A DNA stretch of 9,764 nt from LDYB01 sp037442385. GTDB lineage: Bacteria; Armatimonadota; Fimbriimonadia; Fimbriimonadales; GBS-DC. How positions within the stretch are numbered: position 1 is the stretch's first letter; every line of letters starts with the position of its first letter. Under the pieces are notes generated by a model, which made no database searches, was not told the origin of the DNA, and was given only the letters and a program-made list of their open reading frames with translations. The position numbers were made by a program, and so were the translations under genes. The stretch lies in the NCBI GenBank assembly GCA_037442385.1, contig JBBIQJ010000094.1, positions 1 through 9,764 on the forward strand, read 5' to 3'. Shown in pieces: positions 1-6,442 of this stretch.

Positions 1-2
1 CA

Positions 3-1028
3 ACCATCTTAGAGCGTCCGAAGCGTGTGGGAGGCGACCTCCTTACTCAGTTGGGGGCGATAGACCCCACTGATCGCCGTGCGGTGCGAAAGCTGATCCC
101 CCCGTACGGCAAGGTGTGGCGCGCCATCCCTCCAGTGAACACCTACGAGCTGGAAGCCCGCTGCGAGTGGCTCAGCAAGCGGAGTATCAAAAAGTCCAGC
201 AAAGCGTATGCCCTGCGCCTCGCGATTGCGATGTGCGACCTCACCACTCTGGAGGGCGCCGATACGCCCGAAAAAGTGCGTCGGTTGTGTGCCCGCGCGC
301 GCAACCCCTATGCCCCACGCGAAGGCATGCCCTCCCGCGAGGAGCTGCAAGTGCCCAGCGTTGCGGCGGTGTGTGTCTACCCGAACCTGATAGCGGTCGC
401 CAAGCAGGCGCTGGAAGGCACGAACATCAAAGTCGCGGCGGTCGGCACGGCGTTTCCATCGGGGCAATATCCCTTCGCCCTGCGCCTGGCAGATGTCAAA
501 TGGGCAATTCGGGAAGGCGCCGACGAGATCGACATGGTGATCAACCGCAACGCCTTCCTGTCGGGCGACTATCGGCGTGTTTATGATGAGATTGTGCGCG
601 TCAAAGACGCCTGCGGCGAACAGGTACACCTCAAGGTGATCCTGGAAACGGGCGAGCTGGGCAGCTACGACGCCATCCGCAGAGCCGCTTTTATCGCCCT
701 GATGGCAGGAGCTGACTTCATCAAAACCAGCACGGGCAAAATCCAACCTGCGGCGACCCTGCCCACCACGCTGGTGATGCTGGAAGCCATTCGCGACTAC
801 TATGATTCTACAGGACACGCCGTCGGCATGAAACCCGCCGGCGGCATTCGCACCGCAAAAGACGCTATCCGCTATCTCGTGCTGGTGAACGAGACTCTCG
901 GACCCGACTGGCTCACCCCCGAACGGTTCCGCTTCGGCGCCAGCTCGTTGCTGAACGACCTTCTGCGCCAGCTGGTCAAAGAGCATACGGGGAGCTACCG
1001 CGCTTTTGATGAGTTTTCTTATGATTGA
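3..1028 (+). CDS. deoC: Deoxyribose-phosphate aldolase (5' end probably outside window)
   Basis: Class I aldolase that splits 2-deoxyribose-5-phosphate into glyceraldehyde-3-phosphate and acetaldehyde, in cytosolic deoxynucleoside salvage. Counting from the GTG at 27, the TIM-barrel signatures are EIDMVIN with the catalytic Asp at D169, DFIKTSTGK with the Schiff-base Lys at K233, and KPAGGIR with the second active-site Lys at K269; GASSLL follows near the C-terminus. The sequence resembles the animal/long type (DLTTLEG, AVCVYP, TGELG, FKTSTGK-type blocks in the same order, and an aromatic tail SYRAFDEFSYD) more than the roughly 260-residue E. coli enzyme. The frame is open leftward to base 3 with no ATG before the conserved core, so the true start is either the GTG at 27 (333 aa) or, more likely, upstream of the window. 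No nucleoside phosphorylase or phosphopentomutase gene lies beside it here. Identity is very sure; the start is not. Confidence 0.95.
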   Translation, partial: TILERPKRVGGDLLTQLGAIDPTDRRAVRKLIPPYGKVWRAIPPVNTYELEARCEWLSKRSIKKSSKAYALRLAIAMCDLTTLEGADTPEKVRRLCARARNPYAPREGMPSREELQVPSVAAVCVYPNLIAVAKQALEGTNIKVAAVGTAFPSGQYPFALRLADVKWAIREGADEIDMVINRNAFLSGDYRRVYDEIVRVKDACGEQVHLKVILETGELGSYDAIRRAAFIALMAGADFIKTSTGKIQPAATLPTTLVMLEAIRDYYDSTGHAVGMKPAGGIRTAKDAIRYLVLVNETLGPDWLTPERFRFGASSLLNDLLRQLVKEHTGSYRAFDEFSYD

Positions 1029-1185
1029 GGAAGGGGGAGTGATTTAACTCACATGATTGCCAGAGCGAAAACAGGGAATCAATGCGAGGGAACGAAATTA
1101 CTGACCATCCAGTCAAAATTGTCGGCAGGATTTGTGTGCTCTCCGGCGTACAAAGGAAGCACTACTCATTGCGGAGGATGATACC
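1029..1185. other. Intergenic region between deoC and prepilin-like gene
   Basis: This 157-nt gap is more AT-rich than its flanks. I see only very short inverted repeats (for example GAGT...ACTC around 1038-1050) with no T-tract, so I cannot call a terminator for deoC. No -35/-10 pair with acceptable spacing stands out. The only clear signal is the ribosome binding site at its right end. A promoter for the prepilin-like gene is expected here but is not recognisable by eye. Confidence 0.5.
1173..1177 (+). promoter_or_regulatory. Ribosome binding site fixing the prepilin-like start
   Basis: GGAGG lies 8 nt upstream of the ATG at 1186. It favours that ATG over an in-frame upstream start at 1132, which would place 18 extra residues before the short basic leader peptide expected of a prepilin. 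Confidence 0.8.
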
Positions 1186-2049
1186 ATGCGGCAACGAAGC
1201 AAAGGCTTTACGCTGATAGAGCTGTTGGTCGTAATCGCGATTATCGCCATCTTAGCGGCGATTCTGTTCCCCGTGTTTGCTCAGGCGCGTGAAAAGGCGC
1301 GCCAGACCCAGTGTTTGAATAACGGGCGCAACCTCGCCACCGCGGTGCAGATGTATCTCCAGGACCATGACGAGCAGTTCCCCATAGCCATCTATCGTTC
1401 GCGCAGTCAGGCAGGCACAGAGTGCGAGTATACCATGATGACCGCCGTCCTGCCGTACATGCGGAATAAGGATATTCTGCGTTGCCCCTCCGACGCCCAG
1501 CCGATGAACTTTCATGACGGCGCGCGTGGGCTATCGGGTATAGGCGCACCCGGAGGCGAATGTAGCGAAATGCGCGAGCTGAGCTACATGTTCAACTTTG
1601 AGGTCGCGCGGCCTGGGGAACACCCGCTCAACACAAGCTGGCGCACGAACCCCAAGCCTTCCGCCAAACTGGCGCAACTGCCTTTCCCAGCGGAGACCAG
1701 CATTGTGTTCGATGCGCATCTCGTGGTGGTCTTCAACGGGAGCTGCGGTTCCGCCATTGGTATGGAGCCGATTGATACTGCCGTTCAGGGGCGTCATCAG
1801 GGGTTGGTGATGACCAATTTCGCCGATGGGCACGCCAAAGTGGTCAAAACGCGCCAGGACCGCCCCAATTGTGGGTATAACTATCTGGTGGGCTATCAGC
1901 AGGCGCGTCCTGCCCGACCCTGGTGTCTGGGCGAGGGTCCCTACCTGCGCCGTTGCGGTCAGACGGCGCCTGCTCCATGCCGCTACGAACTGGAAGGCGT
2001 GGTGGATGAGGACAACCTCGGCAAATGCTGGCGCCCGCTCTATCCGTAA
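1186..2049 (+). CDS. Prepilin-like protein with H-X9-DG motif
   Basis: A 287-residue type IV pilin/type II pseudopilin-like protein, inserted in the inner membrane and processed by prepilin peptidase. The leader MRQRSKG is followed by FTLIELL: cleavage is expected between G7 and F8, with the conserved Glu at mature position 5 (E12). A hydrophobic helix of about 20 residues follows, then an AQAREKAR stretch that is common in Armatimonadota paralogues. The H-X9-DG motif associated with prepilin processing families (DUF1559-like in Planctomycetes and Armatimonadota) is at H204, D214 and G215. About 70 residues follow the motif and carry five of the protein's ten cysteines, which suggests a disulphide-stabilised tail outside the membrane. 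The start is the ATG preceded by GGAGG. Pilus-assembly genes are absent here, so this is probably one of many dispersed copies. The substrate or surface role is unknown. Confidence 0.9.
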   Translation: MRQRSKGFTLIELLVVIAIIAILAAILFPVFAQAREKARQTQCLNNGRNLATAVQMYLQDHDEQFPIAIYRSRSQAGTECEYTMMTAVLPYMRNKDILRCPSDAQPMNFHDGARGLSGIGAPGGECSEMRELSYMFNFEVARPGEHPLNTSWRTNPKPSAKLAQLPFPAETSIVFDAHLVVVFNGSCGSAIGMEPIDTAVQGRHQGLVMTNFADGHAKVVKTRQDRPNCGYNYLVGYQQARPARPWCLGEGPYLRRCGQTAPAPCRYELEGVVDEDNLGKCWRPLYP

Positions 2050-2074
2050 GGGGTGCGGGGCGGTTGCGCGAACG

Positions 2075-3385
2075 ATGATTCTGCTCCCACGCTGCTGGGT
2101 GCTGTTTGGCTGTGGTGGGCTACTGGCGTTGCTGGCGGTAGCCCACCCGCCGTTATTATGGGGGGCGGTGGCGGTAGATGTTCTGGTCGCGATGCTGGTG
2201 TTAGTGGATGTATTGACCCTGCCTGCCGCCCGTGCGTTTCAGGTGCGCCGCCAGCACGACCATGTGCTTTCGCTGGGAGCGCGCAACCGCATCGAGATAG
2301 TGCTGGAGCATACCCTCACGACGCCCCGCTACGCCCGCCTGCGCGACGAACCGCCCCCCGATACGGAGTGGGACACCCGCGAGTTCGCGGTGAAACTTCT
2401 TCCAAACCAGCCAACCACCGCTGCCTACCACATAACGCCGCGCTATCGGGGCGAGGCACGCTTTGAGGACATTTTCCTGCGCGTGGAAGGGCGCCTGCGA
2501 CTGATAGCGCAAACCTACCGACTACCCGCCCGCGAGCGCGTGCCCGTGTACCCCAACTTGCTCCAGATGCGCGAATATGACCTGCTCCGCCATCGCGGGC
2601 TGCTGAGACAGATGGGGTTCCGCCAGTACCGCCTGCGCGGAGTCGGCTCCGAATTTGAATCGCTCCGCGAATACACCCCCGACGACGAGTTCCGCAAGAT
2701 TGACTGGAACGCCACCGCCCGACGCGGCAAACTCATCGTGCGCGACTATCAGGCGGAGCGCAGCCAAAATGTGCTTCTGCTCCTCGACGCAGGACGCAAC
2801 ATGCTCGCCGAGGTGGAGGGCATGCGCAAGTTCGATACGGTGCTGAACACGGCGCTGATGCTCGCCTATGTGGCGGTGCAGATGGACGACAAGGTAGGCG
2901 CGATGGTGTTCGCCGACGAGGTAGACCAGTTCGTGCCGCCACAGCGGGGGCGCGCTCAGGTCGCCCACCTCACCGAGCGCTTGCACGCCGCCCAGCCCCG
3001 ACTCGTGGAACCCGATTACCTGTACGCGACTACCTACCTCGCCCGACGCTGGCGCAAACGCTCCCTGATGGTCTTCTTCACCGACCTCATAGACCCCGAC
3101 TCCTCGCGAATGTTATTGCACGCGGTGAGCGCCCTGCGCAAACAGCACCTCTGTGTGGTGGTCACAGTGGCGGACCCGCGCCTGCGTGCATGGAGTCAGC
3201 AGCTGCCCGATAGCCCCCAGACGCTCTATCGCCGCGCGATCTCCACCCAGGTGCTGACCGACCGCTTTGCGGCTATCCGCACGCTGGAGCGCACGGGAGT
3301 CCACGCGATCGATTCCGCCCCAGAGACCCTCGTTGCCGATCTGGTGAACTACTACATGCAGGTGAAAGCACGGGGTGGAATCTAA
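2075..3385 (+). CDS. DUF58 family membrane protein with vWA-like domain
   Basis: A 436-residue protein. Two hydrophobic segments at about residues 7-23 and 27-48 anchor it in the inner membrane. A beta-rich region follows, and then the DUF58 signature: RGVGSEFESLREYTP, DDEFRKIDW (D210, W211), ARRGKLIVRDY, and the vWA-like strand LLLLDAGRN beginning before D238. A later FFTDL strand (residues 334-338) fits the same fold. DUF58 proteins usually sit with a MoxR AAA+ ATPase and other vWA proteins in putative chaperone or metal-insertion systems, but no MoxR gene is next to this one. The metal-binding DxSxS is degraded to DAGRN. The ATG at 2075 is chosen because the long frame further upstream overlaps the prepilin gene out of register, and because this ATG directly precedes the first membrane helix. 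The start has no good ribosome binding site. It lies 25 nt after the prepilin-like gene, so co-transcription is likely. Confidence 0.85.
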   Translation: MILLPRCWVLFGCGGLLALLAVAHPPLLWGAVAVDVLVAMLVLVDVLTLPAARAFQVRRQHDHVLSLGARNRIEIVLEHTLTTPRYARLRDEPPPDTEWDTREFAVKLLPNQPTTAAYHITPRYRGEARFEDIFLRVEGRLRLIAQTYRLPARERVPVYPNLLQMREYDLLRHRGLLRQMGFRQYRLRGVGSEFESLREYTPDDEFRKIDWNATARRGKLIVRDYQAERSQNVLLLLDAGRNMLAEVEGMRKFDTVLNTALMLAYVAVQMDDKVGAMVFADEVDQFVPPQRGRAQVAHLTERLHAAQPRLVEPDYLYATTYLARRWRKRSLMVFFTDLIDPDSSRMLLHAVSALRKQHLCVVVTVADPRLRAWSQQLPDSPQTLYRRAISTQVLTDRFAAIRTLERTGVHAIDSAPETLVADLVNYYMQVKARGGI

Positions 3386-3411
3386 CCCTGCAGGAAAACG
3401 ATTCGGAATGC

Positions 3412-3417
3412 CATAAT
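3412..3417 (+). promoter_or_regulatory. Possible -10 element before the beta-barrel gene
   Basis: CATAAT matches five of six positions of the sigma-70 -10 consensus and lies 22 nt before the ATG at 3440, in a short AT-rich patch. The region 16-18 nt upstream (around 3388-3395) gives only a poor -35 match. This is therefore a weak candidate and the gene could instead be read through from the DUF58 gene. Confidence 0.2.
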
Positions 3418-3425
3418 AAAAAATC

Positions 3426-3431
3426 AGGAGG
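3426..3431 (+). promoter_or_regulatory. Strong Shine-Dalgarno for the beta-barrel gene
   Basis: AGGAGG is separated by 8 nt from the ATG at 3440. It is the strongest ribosome binding site in the window and suggests high translation of the envelope protein that follows. Confidence 0.85.
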
Positions 3432-3439
3432 TTTTTGCA

Positions 3440-4522
3440 ATGCGAAAGGTATTGACCCTTCTGATTGGGATTGGCGCTGCCAGCCTTTGGGCGGACATCT
3501 CCTTCAGCGGTTCCCCTGCCACAGGGATGGGCGGTGCAGGATTGGCGATTGTTCGTAACCCCGGCGCCCAGATGTACCAGAACCCTGCGCTGGCGGCGTA
3601 TGTCAAAGGTGTGCGATTCGGACTGGGCAGTTTTGATTTCACGACGAAGGGCGCGAGCCTCAGCAACCTGATAGACGACCTGAAGTTCCGCCAGGGCAGT
3701 GTCGCCGACATCGGTACGGGCGCGGCGCTCCTGCGCAAATATGCCCGTGAAGACACGCGCCTGATTGCCACAGGCGATATCGGGCTGGTTATCAATGGCT
3801 TCGCGATTTCTGCCGGCGCGATTGTCGACGCACGGCTTTTACCCAACGCCTCACTTCAGAACTGGGCGCGTACCAGCGGCGACCCAACCACCATCCCCAC
3901 CAACGCACGCGGCGACATTATTGCGATGGGCGTTGCCAGCCTACCAGATATTACGGGCGCCACACGCTTTCGCTTTCAGGGCGGCGATCTGGCGGTCGGC
4001 GCGCGTGTGCGAAGCCTGAAGGTCTTCTACACCCACTACTTCGCAGATCAGAACGCGCTTCAGAACAATCAGGACGCTATTCGCGCCCCAGAATTGGGTT
4101 CACGCGACTATCTGGAGTTCAACACCACCTCCGTTGACCTCGGTTTCCTCTGGCGCGCGCCTGACGGCAAAACCAGCTATGCGATGGTGGTTGAAAACTT
4201 CATCGAGCCGAATCTGCGCATCGATGCCACCTCGCGAGATGGCGCTCCCCTACGCCTGAAGCCCTTCACGCGCACCATTCACATGGGCGTTGCGATGGAG
4301 GTGGTGGGGGGCGGCGTATGGGCGCTGGACCTGATTGATGTGGGCAATAATGCAGGGCGCTCGGAGATACGTGTGGGCTACGAGCAGCGCATCGGCGCGC
4401 TCGTATTGCGTTCCGGCTACGCCTCACGCACAGGCTGGACAGCGGGGATTGGAATTGGCGGCTTCAACTTTGCCTATTCCGACGAATTCCCGATCCAGGT
4501 CTCGCGCATGCTAAACTTTTAA
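3440..4522 (+). CDS. Predicted outer-membrane beta-barrel protein (TraF_2/FadL-like)
   Basis: A 360-residue secreted protein. The N-terminus MRKVLTLLIGIGAASLWA is a classical signal peptide, with likely cleavage after A18. The mature start (SGSPATGMGGAGLAIV... followed by MYQNPA) resembles the 'GMGGAG...NPA' entry motif of PF13729-type and FadL-superfamily barrels. The rest alternates short amphipathic strands with Gly/Asn/Asp turns, such as GDLAVGARVRSLKVFY and IRVGYEQRIGALVLRSGYA. The chain ends in aromatic F (SRMLNF), as barrels recognised by the Bam machinery often do. The best guess is a barrel of the outer membrane; its ligand is unknown. It lies 54 nt after the DUF58 gene and has its own strong ribosome binding site. 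I do not recognise a named family member, so the function should be left open. Confidence 0.7.
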   Translation: MRKVLTLLIGIGAASLWADISFSGSPATGMGGAGLAIVRNPGAQMYQNPALAAYVKGVRFGLGSFDFTTKGASLSNLIDDLKFRQGSVADIGTGAALLRKYAREDTRLIATGDIGLVINGFAISAGAIVDARLLPNASLQNWARTSGDPTTIPTNARGDIIAMGVASLPDITGATRFRFQGGDLAVGARVRSLKVFYTHYFADQNALQNNQDAIRAPELGSRDYLEFNTTSVDLGFLWRAPDGKTSYAMVVENFIEPNLRIDATSRDGAPLRLKPFTRTIHMGVAMEVVGGGVWALDLIDVGNNAGRSEIRVGYEQRIGALVLRSGYASRTGWTAGIGIGGFNFAYSDEFPIQVSRMLNF

Positions 4523-4560
4523 GCGGTGTGGGCGCTCTCCGCTCTAAGGGCGCCCACCGC
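4523..4560 (+). repeat. Hairpin between beta-barrel gene and cinA
   Basis: Arms GTGGGCGC (4528-4535) and GCGCCCAC (4550-4557) pair perfectly over 8 bp around a 14-nt loop. A 2-nt bulge (4526-4527) allows three more pairs, GCG with CGC at 4558-4560. It begins directly after the TAA of the upstream gene and ends 7 nt before the cinA ATG. There is no T-tract after it, so it is not a canonical intrinsic terminator. It may be a processing or stabilising hairpin, or may affect access to the cinA start. Confidence 0.6.
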
Positions 4561-4567
4561 CAAACTC

Positions 4568-5803
4568 ATGCGAGTAGAGATTATCTCAGTTGGTACAGAA
4601 CTGCTGCTGGGTCAGATTGTGGACACCAACGCGGCGTGGCTTTCAGCACGCCTTGCAGAGATTGGGGTCAGTGTCTACCGTCGGGTGACGGTGGGGGATA
4701 ACCTGGAGCGCCTTGTGGATGCTTTGCAAGACGCCCTTCGCCGCGCCGAAGGTGTGATGACGATTGGCGGGCTGGGACCGACGGAAGACGACCTCACGCG
4801 CGAGGCGATTGCGCAGGTGCTGGGCGAGCCGCTGATAATGGACGAGACCCTGGCGGCGCAGATCCGCCAGCTGTTCGCCCAGCGTGGACGCGAAGCGACG
4901 CCCCAGCAGCTGCGTCAGGCGATGCGCCCACCCTCCGCACGCCCTATTCCCAACCCCAACGGTACCGCGCCCGGACTGCACGCCGAAAAGAACGGGCAAT
5001 TCCTTCTGGCTCTGCCTGGTCCTCCCAACGAGTTCCAGCCGATGGTGCAACAGTATGTGCTGCCTGTGCTGGCGGGGCATACAGGAGGGCAAGTGATTCG
5101 CTCGCGGGTGCTACGGCTGGGCGGGATTGGTGAAGCCGACGCGGAAGCAACGCTAAGCGACCTCATCAAAAGCGAAAACCCCACGCTGGCGCCGCTGGCG
5201 AAACTGGGCGAAGTCCATTTCCGCATTACGGCTCGCGCCAGCTCGCCCGACGAAGCGGAAGCCCTGATCGCTCAAATGGAGCGCGCCGTACGCGAACGGC
5301 TCGGACGCTTCATCTATGGAACCGACGACACCACGCTGGAGCAGGTGGTGGTGGAGCGCCTCCGTGAGCACGGCGAAAGCCTCGCGGTCGCCGAGTCCTG
5401 CACAGGCGGGCTGCTCGGCAAGCGCATCACCGATGCGCCTGGCAGCTCGGAGGTGTTTCTCGGCGGGATTATCGCCTACAGCAACGCCGTCAAGCAAAGC
5501 TTGGTGGGCGTGCCCCCCGAAGTGCTGGAGACGGCAGGCGCGGTCAGCGAGCCGACCGCGCGTGCCCTCGCCGAAGGCGTGCGCCAGCGACTCGGCAGCT
5601 ACTGGGGAATCGGCATCACGGGGATTGCGGGACCTAGCGGCGGCACGCCCGACAAACCCGTCGGGCTGGTCTATATCGGCGTTAGCAGCCCCCACGAGAC
5701 AACGGTCTACCGACAGGTTTTTCTGGGCGATCGCGCCGCCGTGCGCTGGCGCGCCACCCAGTTCGCCCTCTGGCAACTCTATGAGCGTTTGCGGGATAGA
5801 TGA
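4568..5803 (+). CDS. cinA: CinA: nicotinamide-nucleotide amidase / ADP-ribose pyrophosphatase-type protein
   Basis: A 411-residue two-domain protein of normal CinA length. The N-terminal MoCF-like (COG1058) domain starts MRVEIISVGTELLLGQ and has GGLGPTEDD at 67-75 and the GPPNEF loop; in studied members it hydrolyses ADP-ribose-type pyrophosphates. The C-terminal PncC domain has AESCTGG at 275-281 with the nucleophilic Ser at S277, then IIAYSNAVK, AVSEPTA and GITGIAGPSGGTPDKPVG. It deamidates nicotinamide mononucleotide to nicotinate mononucleotide, recycling NAD by-products in the cytosol. The ATG at 4568 is chosen by homology; a longer frame starting with GTG at 4526 would run through the hairpin and add 14 residues not typical of the family. 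No clear Shine-Dalgarno precedes the start. The stop overlaps the next gene by 4 nt. The historical name means competence-induced, but nothing here points to competence. Confidence 0.96.
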   Translation: MRVEIISVGTELLLGQIVDTNAAWLSARLAEIGVSVYRRVTVGDNLERLVDALQDALRRAEGVMTIGGLGPTEDDLTREAIAQVLGEPLIMDETLAAQIRQLFAQRGREATPQQLRQAMRPPSARPIPNPNGTAPGLHAEKNGQFLLALPGPPNEFQPMVQQYVLPVLAGHTGGQVIRSRVLRLGGIGEADAEATLSDLIKSENPTLAPLAKLGEVHFRITARASSPDEAEALIAQMERAVRERLGRFIYGTDDTTLEQVVVERLREHGESLAVAESCTGGLLGKRITDAPGSSEVFLGGIIAYSNAVKQSLVGVPPEVLETAGAVSEPTARALAEGVRQRLGSYWGIGITGIAGPSGGTPDKPVGLVYIGVSSPHETTVYRQVFLGDRAAVRWRATQFALWQLYERLRDR

Positions 5804-6378
5804 TGCGACTGTTTGTGGCTGTCTTGATACCGCCTGAGCTGATGCATCGGCTGGCGCAGGAGCAGGCACGGCTTAAGCGTCACCTGCCTGACCGCGCCAT
5901 GCGCTGGGTCGCGCCAGAAAACTTTCACATCACCCTGCTGTTTCTGGGCGAGCAGCCCGAAGAACGCCTGAGCACTATCTGCAAGGCGGTTCAGCAGGCG
6001 AGCGCTGGAGTGGAACCCTTCACAATACAGGTTCAGGGGCTGGGGGTGTTCCCTAACTGGAACCGCCCGCAGGTGCTGTGGTCCGGTGTGGAGCAGGGCA
6101 CGGCAACCCTCACGCAGCTGGCACAGTGCCTGCACCGAAACCTGCTGGAAACACCCGAACGCAAGCCGTTCCACGCCCACATCACCTTAGCCCGAATCAA
6201 AGAGCATGAACAAAGCGACCTGGCGAAGCGCCTTCTAATGCAGGTGGAGCCGCGAAAGAATCAACTGTTCGGAACTTATGAGGCTGCCCACATCAGCCTG
6301 ATGCTCAGCGAACTGACTCCGCAAGGCTCGCGCTACACCGAAGTGGCGCGGTTTGAACTGACGCCTGCGTCTCCGTAA
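5800..6378 (+). CDS. thpR: RNA 2',3'-cyclic 3'-phosphodiesterase (2'-5' RNA ligase family)
   Basis: A 192-residue LigT/ThpR protein of the 2H phosphoesterase superfamily. The two catalytic HxTx motifs are HITL at 43-46 and HITL at 127-130, at the expected distance. The N-terminus MRLFVAVLIP and the FHITLLFLG and FHAHITLAR blocks are characteristic. Members open 2',3'-cyclic phosphate RNA ends and can ligate tRNA halves through 2'-5' bonds in vitro; the physiological role is not settled. It starts at ATG 5800 inside the cinA stop (ATGA overlap), or at the adjacent ATG 5803; both imply translational coupling to cinA. Several bacteria, including Deinococcus, carry cinA-ligT-recA in this order. 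Here recA does not follow. The 64-nt gap after the gene is pyrimidine-rich and contains no recognisable terminator. Confidence 0.93.
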   Translation: MMRLFVAVLIPPELMHRLAQEQARLKRHLPDRAMRWVAPENFHITLLFLGEQPEERLSTICKAVQQASAGVEPFTIQVQGLGVFPNWNRPQVLWSGVEQGTATLTQLAQCLHRNLLETPERKPFHAHITLARIKEHEQSDLAKRLLMQVEPRKNQLFGTYEAAHISLMLSELTPQGSRYTEVARFELTPASP

Positions 6379-6428
6379 TTTTTCCCCTACAAACCCCCTC
6401 CTCTCCTGCCGAAAATAGACTCAACGGT

Positions 6429-6434
6429 AGGTGA
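6429..6434 (+). promoter_or_regulatory. Ribosome binding site deciding the kinase start
   Basis: AGGTGA lies 8 nt before the ATG at 6443. The GTG at 6431, four codons upstream in frame, is part of this site, so it is unlikely to be the start. Confidence 0.7.
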
Positions 6435-6442
6435 ATAATTTC

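Noticed and set aside
9..986. Long minus-strand frame opposite deoC (325 codons)
   Set aside because: It mirrors the codon pattern of deoC, contains no recognisable domain and is rich in Ala/Gly/His/Arg as GC-rich shadows are. The sense strand is unambiguous deoC.
1119..1154. Possible promoter TTGTCG...TACAAA before the prepilin-like gene
   Set aside because: The spacer is 24 nt, far from the usual 16-18 nt, and both hexamers are only partial matches.
3387..3394. Perfect 8-bp palindrome CCTGCAGG after the DUF58 gene
   Set aside because: It is a single short palindrome with no loop and no T-tract. It is expected by chance at this composition and is not evidence of an operator or terminator.
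5153..5869. Minus-strand frame of 238 codons opposite cinA and the start of thpR
   Set aside because: It has no family motif and covers conserved PncC-domain coding sequence on the other strand, so it is a shadow frame.
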